Part shown: piece by piece, positions 1-9,495 of the stretch
How positions within the stretch are numbered: the stretch's first letter is position 1
How the letters are laid out: every line of letters starts with the position of its first letter
Source: CAILZL01 sp049840395
Lineage (GTDB): Bacteria; Pseudomonadota; Gammaproteobacteria; Steroidobacterales; Steroidobacteraceae
Direction of reading: 5' to 3'
Assembly (NCBI GenBank): GCA_049840395.1
Contig: JASGLD010000005.1
Coordinates: forward strand, 1,178,001 to 1,242,000
DNA: 64,000 nt
Position numbers and translations under genes: made by a program
Notes under the pieces: model-generated
What the model was told of the DNA's origin: nothing
Seen by the model: only the letters and a program-made list of their open reading frames with translations
Database searches by the model: none

Positions 1-156
1 CTGATTCCAGCCGGTACCGGTTCGTACTTCCATCAGCGTCGTCGTCGCAACAAGGGCACGGAAGATCCGCGCGCCGGTCGCGGCTTCATGGACATGGGCG
101 GTGGCGTAGTCGAGGCGGACGATTCCGTTTCCGACGAGGCCGACGCTTCAGCCTGA
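1..156 (+). CDS. rpoC: RNA polymerase subunit beta', C-terminal end (partial)
   Basis: This is the last 51 codons of the beta' subunit of RNA polymerase, running in from before the window. The reading begins LIPAGTGSYFHQ, the conserved C-terminal region of RpoC, and ends in an acidic stretch (DDSVSDEADASA) before TGA. Its position directly upstream of rpsL is the normal rpoBC-str arrangement of gammaproteobacteria. The 5' part is outside the window, so nothing can be said about the catalytic core. Confidence 0.93.
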   Translation: MIPAGTGSYFHQRRRRNKGTEDPRAGRGFMDMGGGVVEADDSVSDEADASA

Positions 157-167
157 GATCAGGATCA

Positions 168-209
168 CCTGCGCAGTGACCCTTCAACCTTGAGTTGACA
201 CTGCGCAGG
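168..209. repeat. 11-bp perfect inverted repeat overlapping the rpsL promoter
   Basis: CCTGCGCAGTG (168-178) is repeated in reverse complement as CACTGCGCAGG (199-209), with a 20-nt loop. The right arm covers the last two bases of the -35 box and the start of the spacer of the rpsL promoter. No T-run follows directly, so it is not a textbook terminator for rpoC. It could be a weak terminator, an mRNA-processing stem or an operator. Confidence 0.6.
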
Positions 210-223
210 CCGGTTCCTACAAT
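195..223 (+). promoter_or_regulatory. Strong sigma-70-type promoter for the str operon
   Basis: TTGACA at 195-200 and TACAAT at 218-223 are separated by exactly 17 bp. This is an all-consensus -35 and a five-of-six -10. Transcription would begin near 230, giving a leader of about 130 nt before rpsL. Confidence 0.8.
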
Positions 224-363
224 CGCGCCCCTTTTATTTGGAACTCTGCGTGTACACCGCGCGGCGTTTTTACTAGACCCCTCCGGACAATGAGTCTTGC
301 AGGTCAAGACTGTGCCGGCGATGCCGCAGCTGCTTAAGGCTGCACCTGAGGAATTTAAGTTTT

Positions 364-759
<396 letters not shown>

Positions 760-818
760 TTGGCGCGCCTAGCAAGCACCACCGATCAACACAGACGAAA
801 TACTGAGTCGAAATAACT

Positions 819-1298
819 ATGTCCCGTAGAGCTGCAGCGCCCACGCGCACCATCCTGCCCGATCCGCGTTTCAACAGCCTGTTGCTGTCGAAGTTCATGA
901 ACATGGTCATGGACAGCGGCAAGAAGGCGGCGGCTGAGCGCATCGTGTACGGCGCTGTGGATCGCATTGCCGAAAAGACCGGCAAGCCTGCCGAAGCCTC
1001 GATCGAGCTGCTGACTCAGGCGCTGGACAACGTAAAGCCCGCTGTGGAAGTGAAGAGCCGTCGCGTCGGTGGCGCCACGTACCAGGTGCCGGTTGAAGTG
1101 CGTGCGCCGCGTCGTCAAACCCTGGCCATGCGCTGGGTGATTGAAGCCGCTGTGAATCGCAGCGAAAAGACCATGGCGCACCGCCTCGCTGCTGAGCTGC
1201 TGGATGCTTCTGAAAATCGCGGTACTGCCGTGCGTAAGCGTGAAGACACGCACCGCATGGCCGATGCCAATAAGGCATTCGCTCACTACCGTTGGTAA
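819..1298 (+). CDS. rpsG: 30S ribosomal protein S7
   Basis: S7 nucleates assembly of the 30S head and contacts the E-site tRNA. The protein starts MSRR, has the conserved ILPDPRFNS and VGGATYQVPVEVR motifs, and is 159 residues, close to the family length. It lies 59 bp after rpsL. In enterobacteria S7 represses the str mRNA in the rpsL-rpsG gap; whether this short gap holds an S7 site cannot be judged by eye. Confidence 0.98.
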   Translation: MSRRAAAPTRTILPDPRFNSLLLSKFMNMVMDSGKKAAAERIVYGAVDRIAEKTGKPAEASIELLTQALDNVKPAVEVKSRRVGGATYQVPVEVRAPRRQTLAMRWVIEAAVNRSEKTMAHRLAAELLDASENRGTAVRKREDTHRMADANKAFAHYRW

Positions 1299-1302
1299 TT
1301 TT

Positions 1303-1356
1303 GTAGGTCGGGTGCCGCACCCGACATCGGATTGCCGGGTGTGGTACCCGGCCTAC
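1303..1356. repeat. GTAGG...CCTAC palindromic repeat, copy 1
   Basis: Outer arms GTAGGTCGGGT (1303-1313) and ACCCGGCCTAC (1346-1356) enclose two further small palindromes built from GGGTGC/GCACCC and GGGT/ACCC. It starts 4 nt after the rpsG stop codon. Same family as the copies near 32635, 34287, 53506, 56092, 58406 and 58503. Confidence 0.75.
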
Positions 1357-1475
1357 GGAAAGACAATTTTCTATGTAAGGGAACGCGCTGCTGAGCCATT
1401 GCGTTCCGGGTTGTCGAATCGCTCATGCAAATGGGAAGGATTCGGGAATCTTTATAAATCAGGTCGCACCGCAAT

Positions 1476-1498
1476 ACCCCGTCTCTTATAGGCGGGGT
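1476..1498 (+). other. Hairpin upstream of fusA
   Basis: ACCCCG (1476-1481) pairs with CGGGGT (1493-1498) over an 11-nt loop, followed by CTTTG, about 38 nt before the fusA start. The short U-rich tail makes it a weak terminator or attenuator candidate at best. It could instead be a leader structure controlling EF-G expression. Confidence 0.4.
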
Positions 1499-1535
1499 CT
1501 TTGCTTGTATGGAATCTCGTAGAGGTAAATGATCC

Positions 1536-3626
1536 GTGGCACGCACGACACCAATTGAGCGCTACCGAAACATCGGTATTTCCGCGCACATTGATGCCGG
1601 CAAAACCACTACCACGGAGCGCATTCTGTTCTACACGGGCGTCTCGCATAAAATCGGCGAGGTGCACGACGGTGCGGCCGTGATGGACTACATGGAGCAG
1701 GAGCAGGAGCGCGGTATTACCATTACCGCCGCAGCGACCACCTGCTTCTGGAAGGGGATGGATAAGAACTTCCCCGAACATCGCATCAATATCATCGATA
1801 CCCCTGGACACGTGGACTTCACCATCGAAGTCGAACGCTCGTTGCGCGTGCTCGATAGCGCGGTAGCGGTTTTCTGCGCCGTGGCGGGTGTGCAGCCGCA
1901 ATCGGAAACGGTATGGCGGCAGATGAACAAGTACCACGTGCCGCGCATCGCCTTCGTCAACAAGATGGACCGCGCTGGCGCCAACTTCCTGCGCTGTGTT
2001 GAACAGATCAACGCGCGCCTGCGCGGCAATGCCGTGCCTATTCAATTGCCCATCGGCGCTGAAGACGGTTTCGTCGGCGTAGTGGATCTGATTCGCATGC
2101 AGGAAATCTGGTGGGACGACTCCACGCAGGGTACCAAGTTCGAATATCGCGAGATCCCTGCCGAGATGCTGGAGTTGTGCAAGGAGTGGCGCACCAAGAT
2201 GGTGGAGGCGGCTGCCGAAGCCAACGAAACGCTGACGAACAAATATCTCGAAGGCGAAGAGCTTAGTGTCGAAGAAATCAAAGCGGGTCTGCGCGAGCGC
2301 GCGCTGCGCAATGAAATCTGCCTGACCTTGTGCGGCTCTGCTTTCAAGAACAAAGGCGTGCAGGCCATGCTCGATGCCATCATCGAATTCATGCCTGCGC
2401 CGACGGAGATGCCGGCAGTTAAAGGTTTGTTGCCGGATGGCAGCGAAGGGCATCGTCAAGCCAGCGATGAAGAAAAGTTTTCATCCCTGGCGTTCAAGAT
2501 TCTCAACGACCCCTTTGTCGGCAATCTAACCTTCTTCCGCGTTTACTCTGGCGTGATGAACTCGGGCGATACCGTGTTCATTCCGGGTAAGGACAAGAAG
2601 GAGCGCATCGGGCGTCTGTTGCAGATGCACGCCTCCGAGCGCAATGAAATTAAAGAAGTGCGCGCCGGCGATATCGCTGCTGCGGTGGGCCTGAAAGATG
2701 TGATAACCGGCGATACGCTGTGCGATCCGACTGCGCCCATTCAATTGGAAAAGATGGACTTCCCTGAGCCGGTGATTTCCGTATCGGTGGAACCGCGTAC
2801 CAATGTCGATCAGGAAAAGATGGGCTTGGCTCTACAGCGTCTGGCAAAGGAAGATCCATCGTTCCGTCTGCATACGGATAAGGAATCGGGTCAGACCATT
2901 ATTTCCGGTATGGGCGAGCTGCACCTGGAAATCATCGTCGATCGCATGAAGCGCGAGTTCAAAGTCGACGCCAATGTCGGTAAGCCGATGGTGGCCTATC
3001 GCGAAACCATTCGCGGCAAAGTCGACCAGGAAGGCAAGTTTATTCGCCAGTCCGGCGGACGCGGTCAGTACGGCCATGTCTGGATCACCTTGGAACCCAC
3101 TGAGCCGGGTAAGGGCTTTGAGTTTGTCAACGGCGTGGTCGGCGGTGCGGTACCGCGTGAATACATTCCTGCCGTTGAAAAAGGTATTCGCGAAGCCACC
3201 GAGAGCGGTGTGCTCGCCGGCTATCCAGTAGTGGATGTCAAAGCCACCTTGTTCGATGGTTCGTACCATGATGTCGACTCGAACGAAATGGCTTTCAAGG
3301 TCGCGGGTTCGATGGCTTTCAGAGAAGCCATGTCCAATGCCAAGCCGGTGATTCTCGAACCCATCATGAAAGTTGAGGTGGTGACGCCCGAGGATTACTA
3401 CGGCGATATCGTCGGTGATTTGAATCGTCGTCGTGGCCAGATCGTCGGTATGGAAGATTCCGTGTCCGGCAAGATCGTCACCGCCGAAGTGCCGCTCGCG
3501 GAAATGTTTCAGTACTCCACGTCGATGCGTTCCATGAGCCAGGGTCGCGCGACCTACACCATGGAATTTGCCAAGTACCAGGAAGTGCCGAACAACGTGG
3601 CCAATGTAATGACCAAGCAGATTTGA
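1536..3626 (+). CDS. fusA: Translation elongation factor G
   Basis: EF-G is the GTPase that drives ribosomal translocation and, with RRF, ribosome recycling. G1 is AHIDAGKT (residues 17-24), G3 is DTPGH (88-92) and G4 is NKMD (142-145); domains II to V follow without breaks to a full 696 residues. The start is GTG (giving MARTTPIERYRNIGISAH), supported by GAGG upstream and by homology. It sits 237 bp after rpsG, a gap filled by a palindromic repeat and a hairpin, so the str transcript may be attenuated or re-initiated here. Confidence 0.98.
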   Translation: MARTTPIERYRNIGISAHIDAGKTTTTERILFYTGVSHKIGEVHDGAAVMDYMEQEQERGITITAAATTCFWKGMDKNFPEHRINIIDTPGHVDFTIEVERSLRVLDSAVAVFCAVAGVQPQSETVWRQMNKYHVPRIAFVNKMDRAGANFLRCVEQINARLRGNAVPIQLPIGAEDGFVGVVDLIRMQEIWWDDSTQGTKFEYREIPAEMLELCKEWRTKMVEAAAEANETLTNKYLEGEELSVEEIKAGLRERALRNEICLTLCGSAFKNKGVQAMLDAIIEFMPAPTEMPAVKGLLPDGSEGHRQASDEEKFSSLAFKILNDPFVGNLTFFRVYSGVMNSGDTVFIPGKDKKERIGRLLQMHASERNEIKEVRAGDIAAAVGLKDVITGDTLCDPTAPIQLEKMDFPEPVISVSVEPRTNVDQEKMGLALQRLAKEDPSFRLHTDKESGQTIISGMGELHLEIIVDRMKREFKVDANVGKPMVAYRETIRGKVDQEGKFIRQSGGRGQYGHVWITLEPTEPGKGFEFVNGVVGGAVPREYIPAVEKGIREATESGVLAGYPVVDVKATLFDGSYHDVDSNEMAFKVAGSMAFREAMSNAKPVILEPIMKVEVVTPEDYYGDIVGDLNRRRGQIVGMEDSVSGKIVTAEVPLAEMFQYSTSMRSMSQGRATYTMEFAKYQEVPNNVANVMTKQI

Positions 3627-3665
3627 TTTAACCCCTAGATCATTAAACAGTTTATTAAACACAAC

Positions 3666-3679
3666 TGGGCGAAAGCCCA
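3666..3679 (+). other. GNRA-tetraloop hairpin before tuf
   Basis: TGGGC (3666-3670), GAAA (3671-3674) and GCCCA (3675-3679) form a five-pair stem capped by a GAAA tetraloop. It lies just upstream of the tuf Shine-Dalgarno (AGAGGA) in an otherwise A/T-rich 72-bp spacer. It may stabilise or present the tuf ribosome-binding site. Confidence 0.4.
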
Positions 3680-3698
3680 CGAATAGAGGACCGCCGCT

Positions 3699-4889
<1,191 letters not shown>

Positions 4890-4897
4890 TTGTTCCA

Positions 4898-4924
4898 AGA
4901 CCGGCCGCAATGCGTGGCCGGTCT
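4898..4924 (+). other. Stem-loop between tuf and rpsJ
   Basis: AGACCGGCC (4898-4906) and GGCCGGTCT (4916-4924) form a perfect 9-bp stem with a 9-nt loop. The tail is CTACCTA rather than T-rich, so this is probably an attenuating or processing hairpin rather than a full terminator. It lies 17 nt before the rpsJ start. Confidence 0.5.
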
Positions 4925-4941
4925 CTACCTAAGAGTTAACT

Positions 4942-5253
4942 ATGGCTAATCAAAACATCCGTATCCGCCTGAAGGCTTTCGATCATCGTCTGATCGATAC
5001 CTCGGCCAAGGAAATCGTGGATACCGCCAAGCGCACCGGCGCCACCGTCAAGGGTCCAGTGCCGCTGCCCACCAAGCAGGAGCGTTTCACCGTCCTGACT
5101 GCGCCGCACGGCGATAAGGACGCGCGTGATCAGTTTGAACTGCGTACCCACAAGCGTCTGATGGATATCTTGAATCCAACCGACAAAACCGTGGATGCAC
5201 TGATGAAGCTGGAATTGCCGGCTGGTGTAGACGTTCAGATCAAGTTGAACTGA
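4942..5253 (+). CDS. rpsJ: 30S ribosomal protein S10 / NusE
   Basis: S10 is a 30S head protein and, as NusE, a partner of NusB/NusG in antitermination and transcription-translation coupling. It is 103 residues, with IRIRLKAFDHRLID and LPTKQERFTVL. In most gammaproteobacteria it is the first gene of the S10 operon and rplC follows closely. Here it is co-directional with tuf at 52 bp and is cut off from rplC by a 363-bp gap with its own promoter, so it appears to belong to the str transcript. Confidence 0.97.
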   Translation: MANQNIRIRLKAFDHRLIDTSAKEIVDTAKRTGATVKGPVPLPTKQERFTVLTAPHGDKDARDQFELRTHKRLMDILNPTDKTVDALMKLELPAGVDVQIKLN

Positions 5254-5377
5254 TTGGTAGGGCGGGCCATATCCAAGATATGTGACCCGCTCTCTCGATC
5301 ATGCGGAAGGGTGAGTTCAATCCGCCCCTTCGCTGAAAGAAATATTGGTTTTTAGCGTATTTTTTTCCTGCCAGGGC
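5254..5377 (+). other. Post-rpsJ region with possible termination signals
   Basis: An imperfect hairpin spans 5262-5290 (GCGGG/CCCGC outer, CATAT/ATATG inner). A second potential stem begins at 5303 (GCGGA with TCCGC at 5321-5325). A T-run lies at about 5360-5367. Together these could end the tuf-rpsJ transcript before the next promoter. No coding sequence is apparent. Confidence 0.4.
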
Positions 5378-5405
5378 TTGCAAACACACCCGGCATCACT
5401 AGAAT
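5378..5405 (+). promoter_or_regulatory. Promoter upstream of rplC
   Basis: TTGCAA (5378-5383) and TAGAAT (5400-5405) are spaced by 16 bp, giving a good sigma-70-type promoter about 200 bp before rplC. It implies that the S10 operon here begins at rplC rather than rpsJ. Confidence 0.65.
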
Positions 5406-5616
5406 ACGCGCCTCTTTACGCCGAGGCCTGGCCCTGACGGGGTACCGCTTGAGCGATGTGCGCAAATTCTAAGCGCGCCTCCTCGAAGGTATACGTAGCT
5501 GGGTTCTTGAGCGGGGTCGGTGATTTCACTGGCTTTGAATTGCCGTCGGCTTTGTGCTGCGGCGTGGATGTTTCAGCGTTAGCCAATCGTAGCTGACGTG
5601 AGATGAGGAATTACAG
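5406..5616 (+). promoter_or_regulatory. Long 5' leader of the rplC operon
   Basis: About 200 nt of untranslated leader lie between the predicted start point and the rplC ATG, with no plausible ORF. GAGGC (5423-5427) and GCCTC (5477-5481) can close a long-range helix. In E. coli the S10 leader is the target of autogenous control by L4, encoded here by the second gene. A functionally similar leader is a reasonable inference, but no E. coli-like sequence identity was recognised. Confidence 0.4.
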
Positions 5617-6309
5617 ATGAGCACTGTCAAGACCTTAGGTCTGGTCGGTCGCAAGGCCGGCATGACGCGCGTGTTCACGGAAGCTGGTGAATCGGTACCA
5701 GTGACTGTGATCGAAGCGCTGCCGAATCGCGTAACTCAGGTCAAAACGGCCGAGAGCGATGGCTATCGCGCCGTGCAGGTTGCCTATGGCAATCGCAAGG
5801 CTTCGCATACCAGCAAGCCGCAAGCCGGTCACTACGCCAAAGTTAAAGTCGCTCCTGGTCTGTCGCAGGTTGAGTTCCGCTTGTCCGAAGGCGAAACCAC
5901 TGATGTGCAGCCCGGCTCTGAATTGACCGTCAGCCTGTTCGAGGCTGGTCAAGCGGTAGACGTTGCTGGCACCACGATTGGTAAAGGTTTTGCCGGCACC
6001 ATGAAGCGTCACAACTTCGGTGGCGGTCCTGCTTCGCATGGTCACTCGGTGACGCATCGCGCTCCCGGTTCGATCGGTCAGCGTCAGACGCCGGGCCGCG
6101 TATTCCTGGGTAAGCGCATGTCCGGTCACATGGGTGTGGATCGCGTCACTATCGAGAATCTGCAGGTGGTGCGCGTCGATGCCGAGCGCAACCTGTTGTT
6201 GATTCGCGGCGCCGTACCCGGCGCGCCAGGCGGCGAAGTGTTTGTTCGTCATTCCGTGAAAGCAGCTCGTCGCGCCGCACGCGTCAAGCTGGTTCCCACC
6301 AAGAAATAA
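5617..6309 (+). CDS. rplC: 50S ribosomal protein L3
   Basis: L3 is an early-assembly 50S protein with a loop reaching toward the peptidyl-transferase centre. It has GLVGRKAGMTRVF at the N terminus and GGPASHGHSVTHRAPGSIGQ followed by RQTPGRVFLGKRM. The second glutamine of that segment corresponds to the residue methylated by PrmB in E. coli. At 230 residues it is about 20 longer than E. coli L3, with a basic C-terminal tail (KAARRAARVKLVPTKK). A GAGATGAGGA stretch precedes the ATG. Confidence 0.97.
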   Translation: MSTVKTLGLVGRKAGMTRVFTEAGESVPVTVIEALPNRVTQVKTAESDGYRAVQVAYGNRKASHTSKPQAGHYAKVKVAPGLSQVEFRLSEGETTDVQPGSELTVSLFEAGQAVDVAGTTIGKGFAGTMKRHNFGGGPASHGHSVTHRAPGSIGQRQTPGRVFLGKRMSGHMGVDRVTIENLQVVRVDAERNLLLIRGAVPGAPGGEVFVRHSVKAARRAARVKLVPTKK

Positions 6310-6322
6310 GTAGTAGACCATC

Positions 6323-6937
6323 ATGAAGCTCAAGCTGGTCAACAAGACTGCGCAGGCTGGAGAGTTGCAGGTTTCCGATGCAACCTTCGCCCGTGAATTT
6401 AACGAAGACTTGGTTCACCAAGTGGTCGTGGCCTATATGGCTGCCGGCCGTGCGGGTACCAAGCGTCAATTAAGCAAGGCTGAAGTCCGCGGTGGCGGTA
6501 AGAAGCCGTGGAATCAGAAGGGCACCGGCGGTGCGCGTGCTGGTTCCATCCGTAGCCCGATCTGGGTGGGTGGCGGTCGTGCTTTCGCAGCACGTCCACG
6601 CGACTACTCGCAGAAGGTGAATCGCAAGATGTATCGCGCTGCTCTGCAGGTGATGCTGTCGCAGCTGGCTCGCACCGATCGTCTGTCGGTGGTTGAGTCG
6701 CTGGAGATCGAAGCGCCCAAGACCAAGCTGCTGCACACCAAGCTCAAGGAGTTTGGTCTGGAGAAGGTGCTGGTGTTGATCGAGGGCTTCGATGAGAAGT
6801 TGGAATTGGCGGCTCGCAATCTTCCCTATGTGGAAGTGTTGCCCGCGGCTTCCGTGGACCCGCTGAGCTTGGTTAGCTACGACAACGTGCTGGCTACCGT
6901 GGGTGCGGTGCGTGTACTCGAGGAGAAGCTGGCATGA
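6323..6937 (+). CDS. rplD: 50S ribosomal protein L4
   Basis: L4 lines the peptide exit tunnel and in E. coli also represses its own operon through the leader mRNA. The tunnel loop is recognisable (RGGGKKPWNQKGTGGARAGS, about residues 56-75). The length of 204 residues is typical. It lies 13 bp after rplC and overlaps rplW by 4 bp (ATGA), so the two are probably translationally coupled. Confidence 0.97.
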   Translation: MKLKLVNKTAQAGELQVSDATFAREFNEDLVHQVVVAYMAAGRAGTKRQLSKAEVRGGGKKPWNQKGTGGARAGSIRSPIWVGGGRAFAARPRDYSQKVNRKMYRAALQVMLSQLARTDRLSVVESLEIEAPKTKLLHTKLKEFGLEKVLVLIEGFDEKLELAARNLPYVEVLPAASVDPLSLVSYDNVLATVGAVRVLEEKLA

Positions 6938-7236
6938 GCAGCAAAGAACGTTTGTTGAGCGTCCTGCTGGCGCCGCATGTGTCTGAGAAGACCGCGCGCG
7001 CTACTCAAGACGGCAACCAGGTGGTGTTTCGCGTGCGTCGCGATGCCACCAAGCCTGAAATCAAGGCTGCCGTGGAGATGCTGTTTGAGGTGAAGGTGTC
7101 TGGCGTAAACGTCGTCAACGCACTCGGCAAGCAGAAGCGTTTTGGTCAGCGTTTGGGTTGGCGTTCGGATTTCAAGAAGGCCTATGTGCGTCTTGCTCCG
7201 GGTCAGACCATCGAATTCGCCGGCACTGAAGCCTGA
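6934..7236 (+). CDS. rplW: 50S ribosomal protein L23
   Basis: L23 sits at the tunnel exit and docks trigger factor and SRP. The 100-residue protein has APHVSEKTARA at the N terminus and the usual basic loop (VNVVNALGKQKRFGQRLGWRSDFKKAYV). Its start overlaps the rplD stop (ATGA), and rplB begins 17 bp downstream. Confidence 0.97.
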   Translation: MSSKERLLSVLLAPHVSEKTARATQDGNQVVFRVRRDATKPEIKAAVEMLFEVKVSGVNVVNALGKQKRFGQRLGWRSDFKKAYVRLAPGQTIEFAGTEA

Positions 7237-7253
7237 TCGGGGTTGGAATAATC

Positions 7254-8078
7254 ATGGCTCTTATCAAAGCTAAACCGACATCGCCTGGACGTCGCTTCCA
7301 GGTAAAGATTGATCGCTCGCACCTGCACAAGGGTGAGCCGGTTGCCTCGCTGTTGGAATCCAAGAATTCCACCGGTGCGCGTAACCACTTCGGTCGCATC
7401 ACCACTCGTCATAAGGGTGGCGGTCACAAGCAGAAATATCGCATTGTCGATTTCCTGCGTGACAAAGACGGCATCGAAGGTAAGGTCGAACGTCTGGAAT
7501 ATGATCCGAACCGCAGTGCGCACTTGGCGCTGGTGGTGTACGCCGACGGCGAACGTCGCTACATCATTGCACCCAAGGGTGTGGCCGCTGGCGATGTGAT
7601 CAATTCCGGTCCGGAAGCGCCTATCAAGGCCGGCAACTCCATGCAGTTGCGTCACATTCCGGTGGGTTCGACCATTCACTGCGTCGAATTGAAGCCTGGC
7701 AAGGGCGCGCAGTTGGCGCGCAGCGCCGGTGGTTCGGCTCAGTTGGCGGCGCGCGAAGGTTCGTATGCAACCATTCGTCTGCGTTCCACAGAGACCCGTA
7801 AAATTCATGTCGATTGCCGCGCCACCATCGGTGAAGTGGGTAATGGCGAACACAATCTGCGCAGCTTCGGTAAGGCCGGTGCCAAGCGTTGGTTGGGTAT
7901 TCGTCCCACCGTCCGTGGCGTGGTGATGAACCCGGTCGACCACCCACACGGTGGTGGTGAAGGTAAGTCCGGCCAGGGTAACCCGCATCCTGTCAGCCCA
8001 TGGGGCTGGAAGACCAAGGGTAAGAAGACTCGTACGAACAAGCGCACCGCCGGCATGATCGTGCGGCGCCGTAACTGA
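7254..8078 (+). CDS. rplB: 50S ribosomal protein L2
   Basis: L2 is one of the most conserved 50S proteins and is required for subunit association and peptidyl transfer. It is 274 residues with family motifs GGGHKQKYRIVDF, RSAGGSAQLAAREG and VRGVVMNPVDHPHGGGEG; the histidine of HPHGGGEG, essential in E. coli, is present. The C-terminal basic block GKKTRTNKRT is intact. Confidence 0.98.
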   Translation: MALIKAKPTSPGRRFQVKIDRSHLHKGEPVASLLESKNSTGARNHFGRITTRHKGGGHKQKYRIVDFLRDKDGIEGKVERLEYDPNRSAHLALVVYADGERRYIIAPKGVAAGDVINSGPEAPIKAGNSMQLRHIPVGSTIHCVELKPGKGAQLARSAGGSAQLAAREGSYATIRLRSTETRKIHVDCRATIGEVGNGEHNLRSFGKAGAKRWLGIRPTVRGVVMNPVDHPHGGGEGKSGQGNPHPVSPWGWKTKGKKTRTNKRTAGMIVRRRN

Positions 8079-8098
8079 TCTTGAAGAGGAAGTAGCAA

Positions 8099-8368
8099 GT
8101 GCCTCGTTCGATCAAAAAAGGTCCCTTTGTGGATCTGCACCTGGCTAAGAAGGTGCGTACTGCAGCCGAGAAAAACGACCGTCGTCCGATTAAGACGTGG
8201 TCGCGCCGCTCGATGATTCTGCCCGACATGGTCGGGTTGACGATTGCCGTGCATAACGGTCGTCAGCACCTGCCGGTGCTGGTGTCCGAGAACATGGTTG
8301 GTCACAAGTTGGGTGAATTTGCGCCAACGCGCACCTTCAAGTCCCACTCTGGCGATAAGAAGGCCTAA
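8099..8368 (+). CDS. rpsS: 30S ribosomal protein S19
   Basis: S19 is a 30S head protein forming a complex with S13. It has 89 residues and a GTG start (MPRSIKKGPFVDLHL), with GAGGAAG placed correctly upstream. The motifs RRSMILPDMVGLTIAVHNG and VGHKLGEFAPTR are complete. rplV begins 2 bp after its stop. Confidence 0.97.
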   Translation: MPRSIKKGPFVDLHLAKKVRTAAEKNDRRPIKTWSRRSMILPDMVGLTIAVHNGRQHLPVLVSENMVGHKLGEFAPTRTFKSHSGDKKA

Positions 8369-8370
8369 CT

Positions 8371-8712
8371 ATGCAAGTAGCTGCCAAATTGAAGAATGCG
8401 CGCATCTCGCCGCAGAAGTGCCGTCTGGTTGCGGACATGGTCCGTGGCAAGCCGGTGGGTCAGGCGTTATCGACGCTGCGTTTCACCCCTAAGAAGGGTG
8501 CGGAGCTCATATTGAAAGTGCTGGAGTCGGCCATTGCCAATGCCGAAAACAATCTCAGCGCCGACATCGATGAGTTGAAGGTCGAGTACATCACGGTGGA
8601 TATCGCGCCGGTTCTGAAGCGGTTTCATGCTCGCGCAAAAGGTCGCGGCGCCCGCATCTGGAAGCGTAATAGCCATATTTCTGTCACGGTAGGGGATGGT
8701 AAGCAGGCCTAA
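8371..8712 (+). CDS. rplV: 50S ribosomal protein L22
   Basis: L22 contributes a beta-hairpin to the exit-tunnel constriction near L4, the site where macrolide-resistance changes occur. It is 113 residues; KNARISPQKCRLVADMVRG and the hairpin RFHARAKGRGARIWKRNSHI are clear. It lies 2 bp after rpsS. Confidence 0.97.
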   Translation: MQVAAKLKNARISPQKCRLVADMVRGKPVGQALSTLRFTPKKGAELILKVLESAIANAENNLSADIDELKVEYITVDIAPVLKRFHARAKGRGARIWKRNSHISVTVGDGKQA

Positions 8713-8753
8713 GGCGCAAGCCTTAGTAGTGCGAACTTCAGCGAGTTCTATCC

Positions 8754-9449
8754 ATGGGTCAAAAAGTCAATCCGGTTGGCATCCGCCTTGGTATCACACG
8801 CGACTGGACGTCGAAGTGGTACGCACCAACGCGTAGCTTTCCGTCGTTCGTGTATTCGGATTTCCAGGTTCGCGAGCTTCTCAAGAAGAAGTTGAGCGAA
8901 GCCTCGGTAAGCCGCATTCAAATCGAGCGCGCCGCACGCAAGGTCAACATCACCATTAACACGGCGCGTCCGGGTGTGGTGATCGGTAAGAAGGGCGAGG
9001 ACATCGAAAAGCTGCGCGCACAGGCTGCCAAGCTGATGAAGATGCCGGTGGCCGATGTACGCATCAACATCGCTGAAATCCGCAAGCCGGAGCTTGACGC
9101 ACAGTTGGTTGCCGAAAGCATTGCGCAACAGCTGGAACGTCGCGTGATGTTCCGCCGCGCCATGAAGCGTTCGGTGATGAACACCATGCGTATCGGCGCG
9201 CTGGGCATCAAGATTCGTTTGTCAGGTCGTTTGAACGGCGCTGAAATTGCCCGTACCGAATGGGTTCGTGAAGGCCGCATTCCGCTGCACACTTTCCGCG
9301 CCGAGATCGATTACGGTCTGGCCGAAGCGAAGACCACTTACGGCATCATTGGTGTTAAGTGCTGGATCTTCAAGGGCGAAGTGTTCACTGGCGCGGACGC
9401 CAAGTTTGCTGCTGAAGCGCAGGCTCCTGCTGCTGAAGCAACGGCTTGA
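8754..9449 (+). CDS. rpsC: 30S ribosomal protein S3
   Basis: S3 forms part of the mRNA entry tunnel and its helicase activity. The type-II KH domain is visible (GVVIGKKGEDIEKLR, about residues 76-90) after the conserved start MGQKVNPVGIRLGI. The protein is 231 residues and ends in an Ala/Glu-rich tail (AEAQAPAAEATA). Confidence 0.97.
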   Translation: MGQKVNPVGIRLGITRDWTSKWYAPTRSFPSFVYSDFQVRELLKKKLSEASVSRIQIERAARKVNITINTARPGVVIGKKGEDIEKLRAQAAKLMKMPVADVRINIAEIRKPELDAQLVAESIAQQLERRVMFRRAMKRSVMNTMRIGALGIKIRLSGRLNGAEIARTEWVREGRIPLHTFRAEIDYGLAEAKTTYGIIGVKCWIFKGEVFTGADAKFAAEAQAPAAEATA

Positions 9450-9495
9450 GTCGGCACCAAGCGATATAGAGCCAGTTAAATAGAGACAGTCGATC

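Noticed and set aside
1452..2459. A 335-residue minus-strand open frame opposite fusA
   Set aside because: Antisense shadow; same reasoning as for the fusA/tuf frame.
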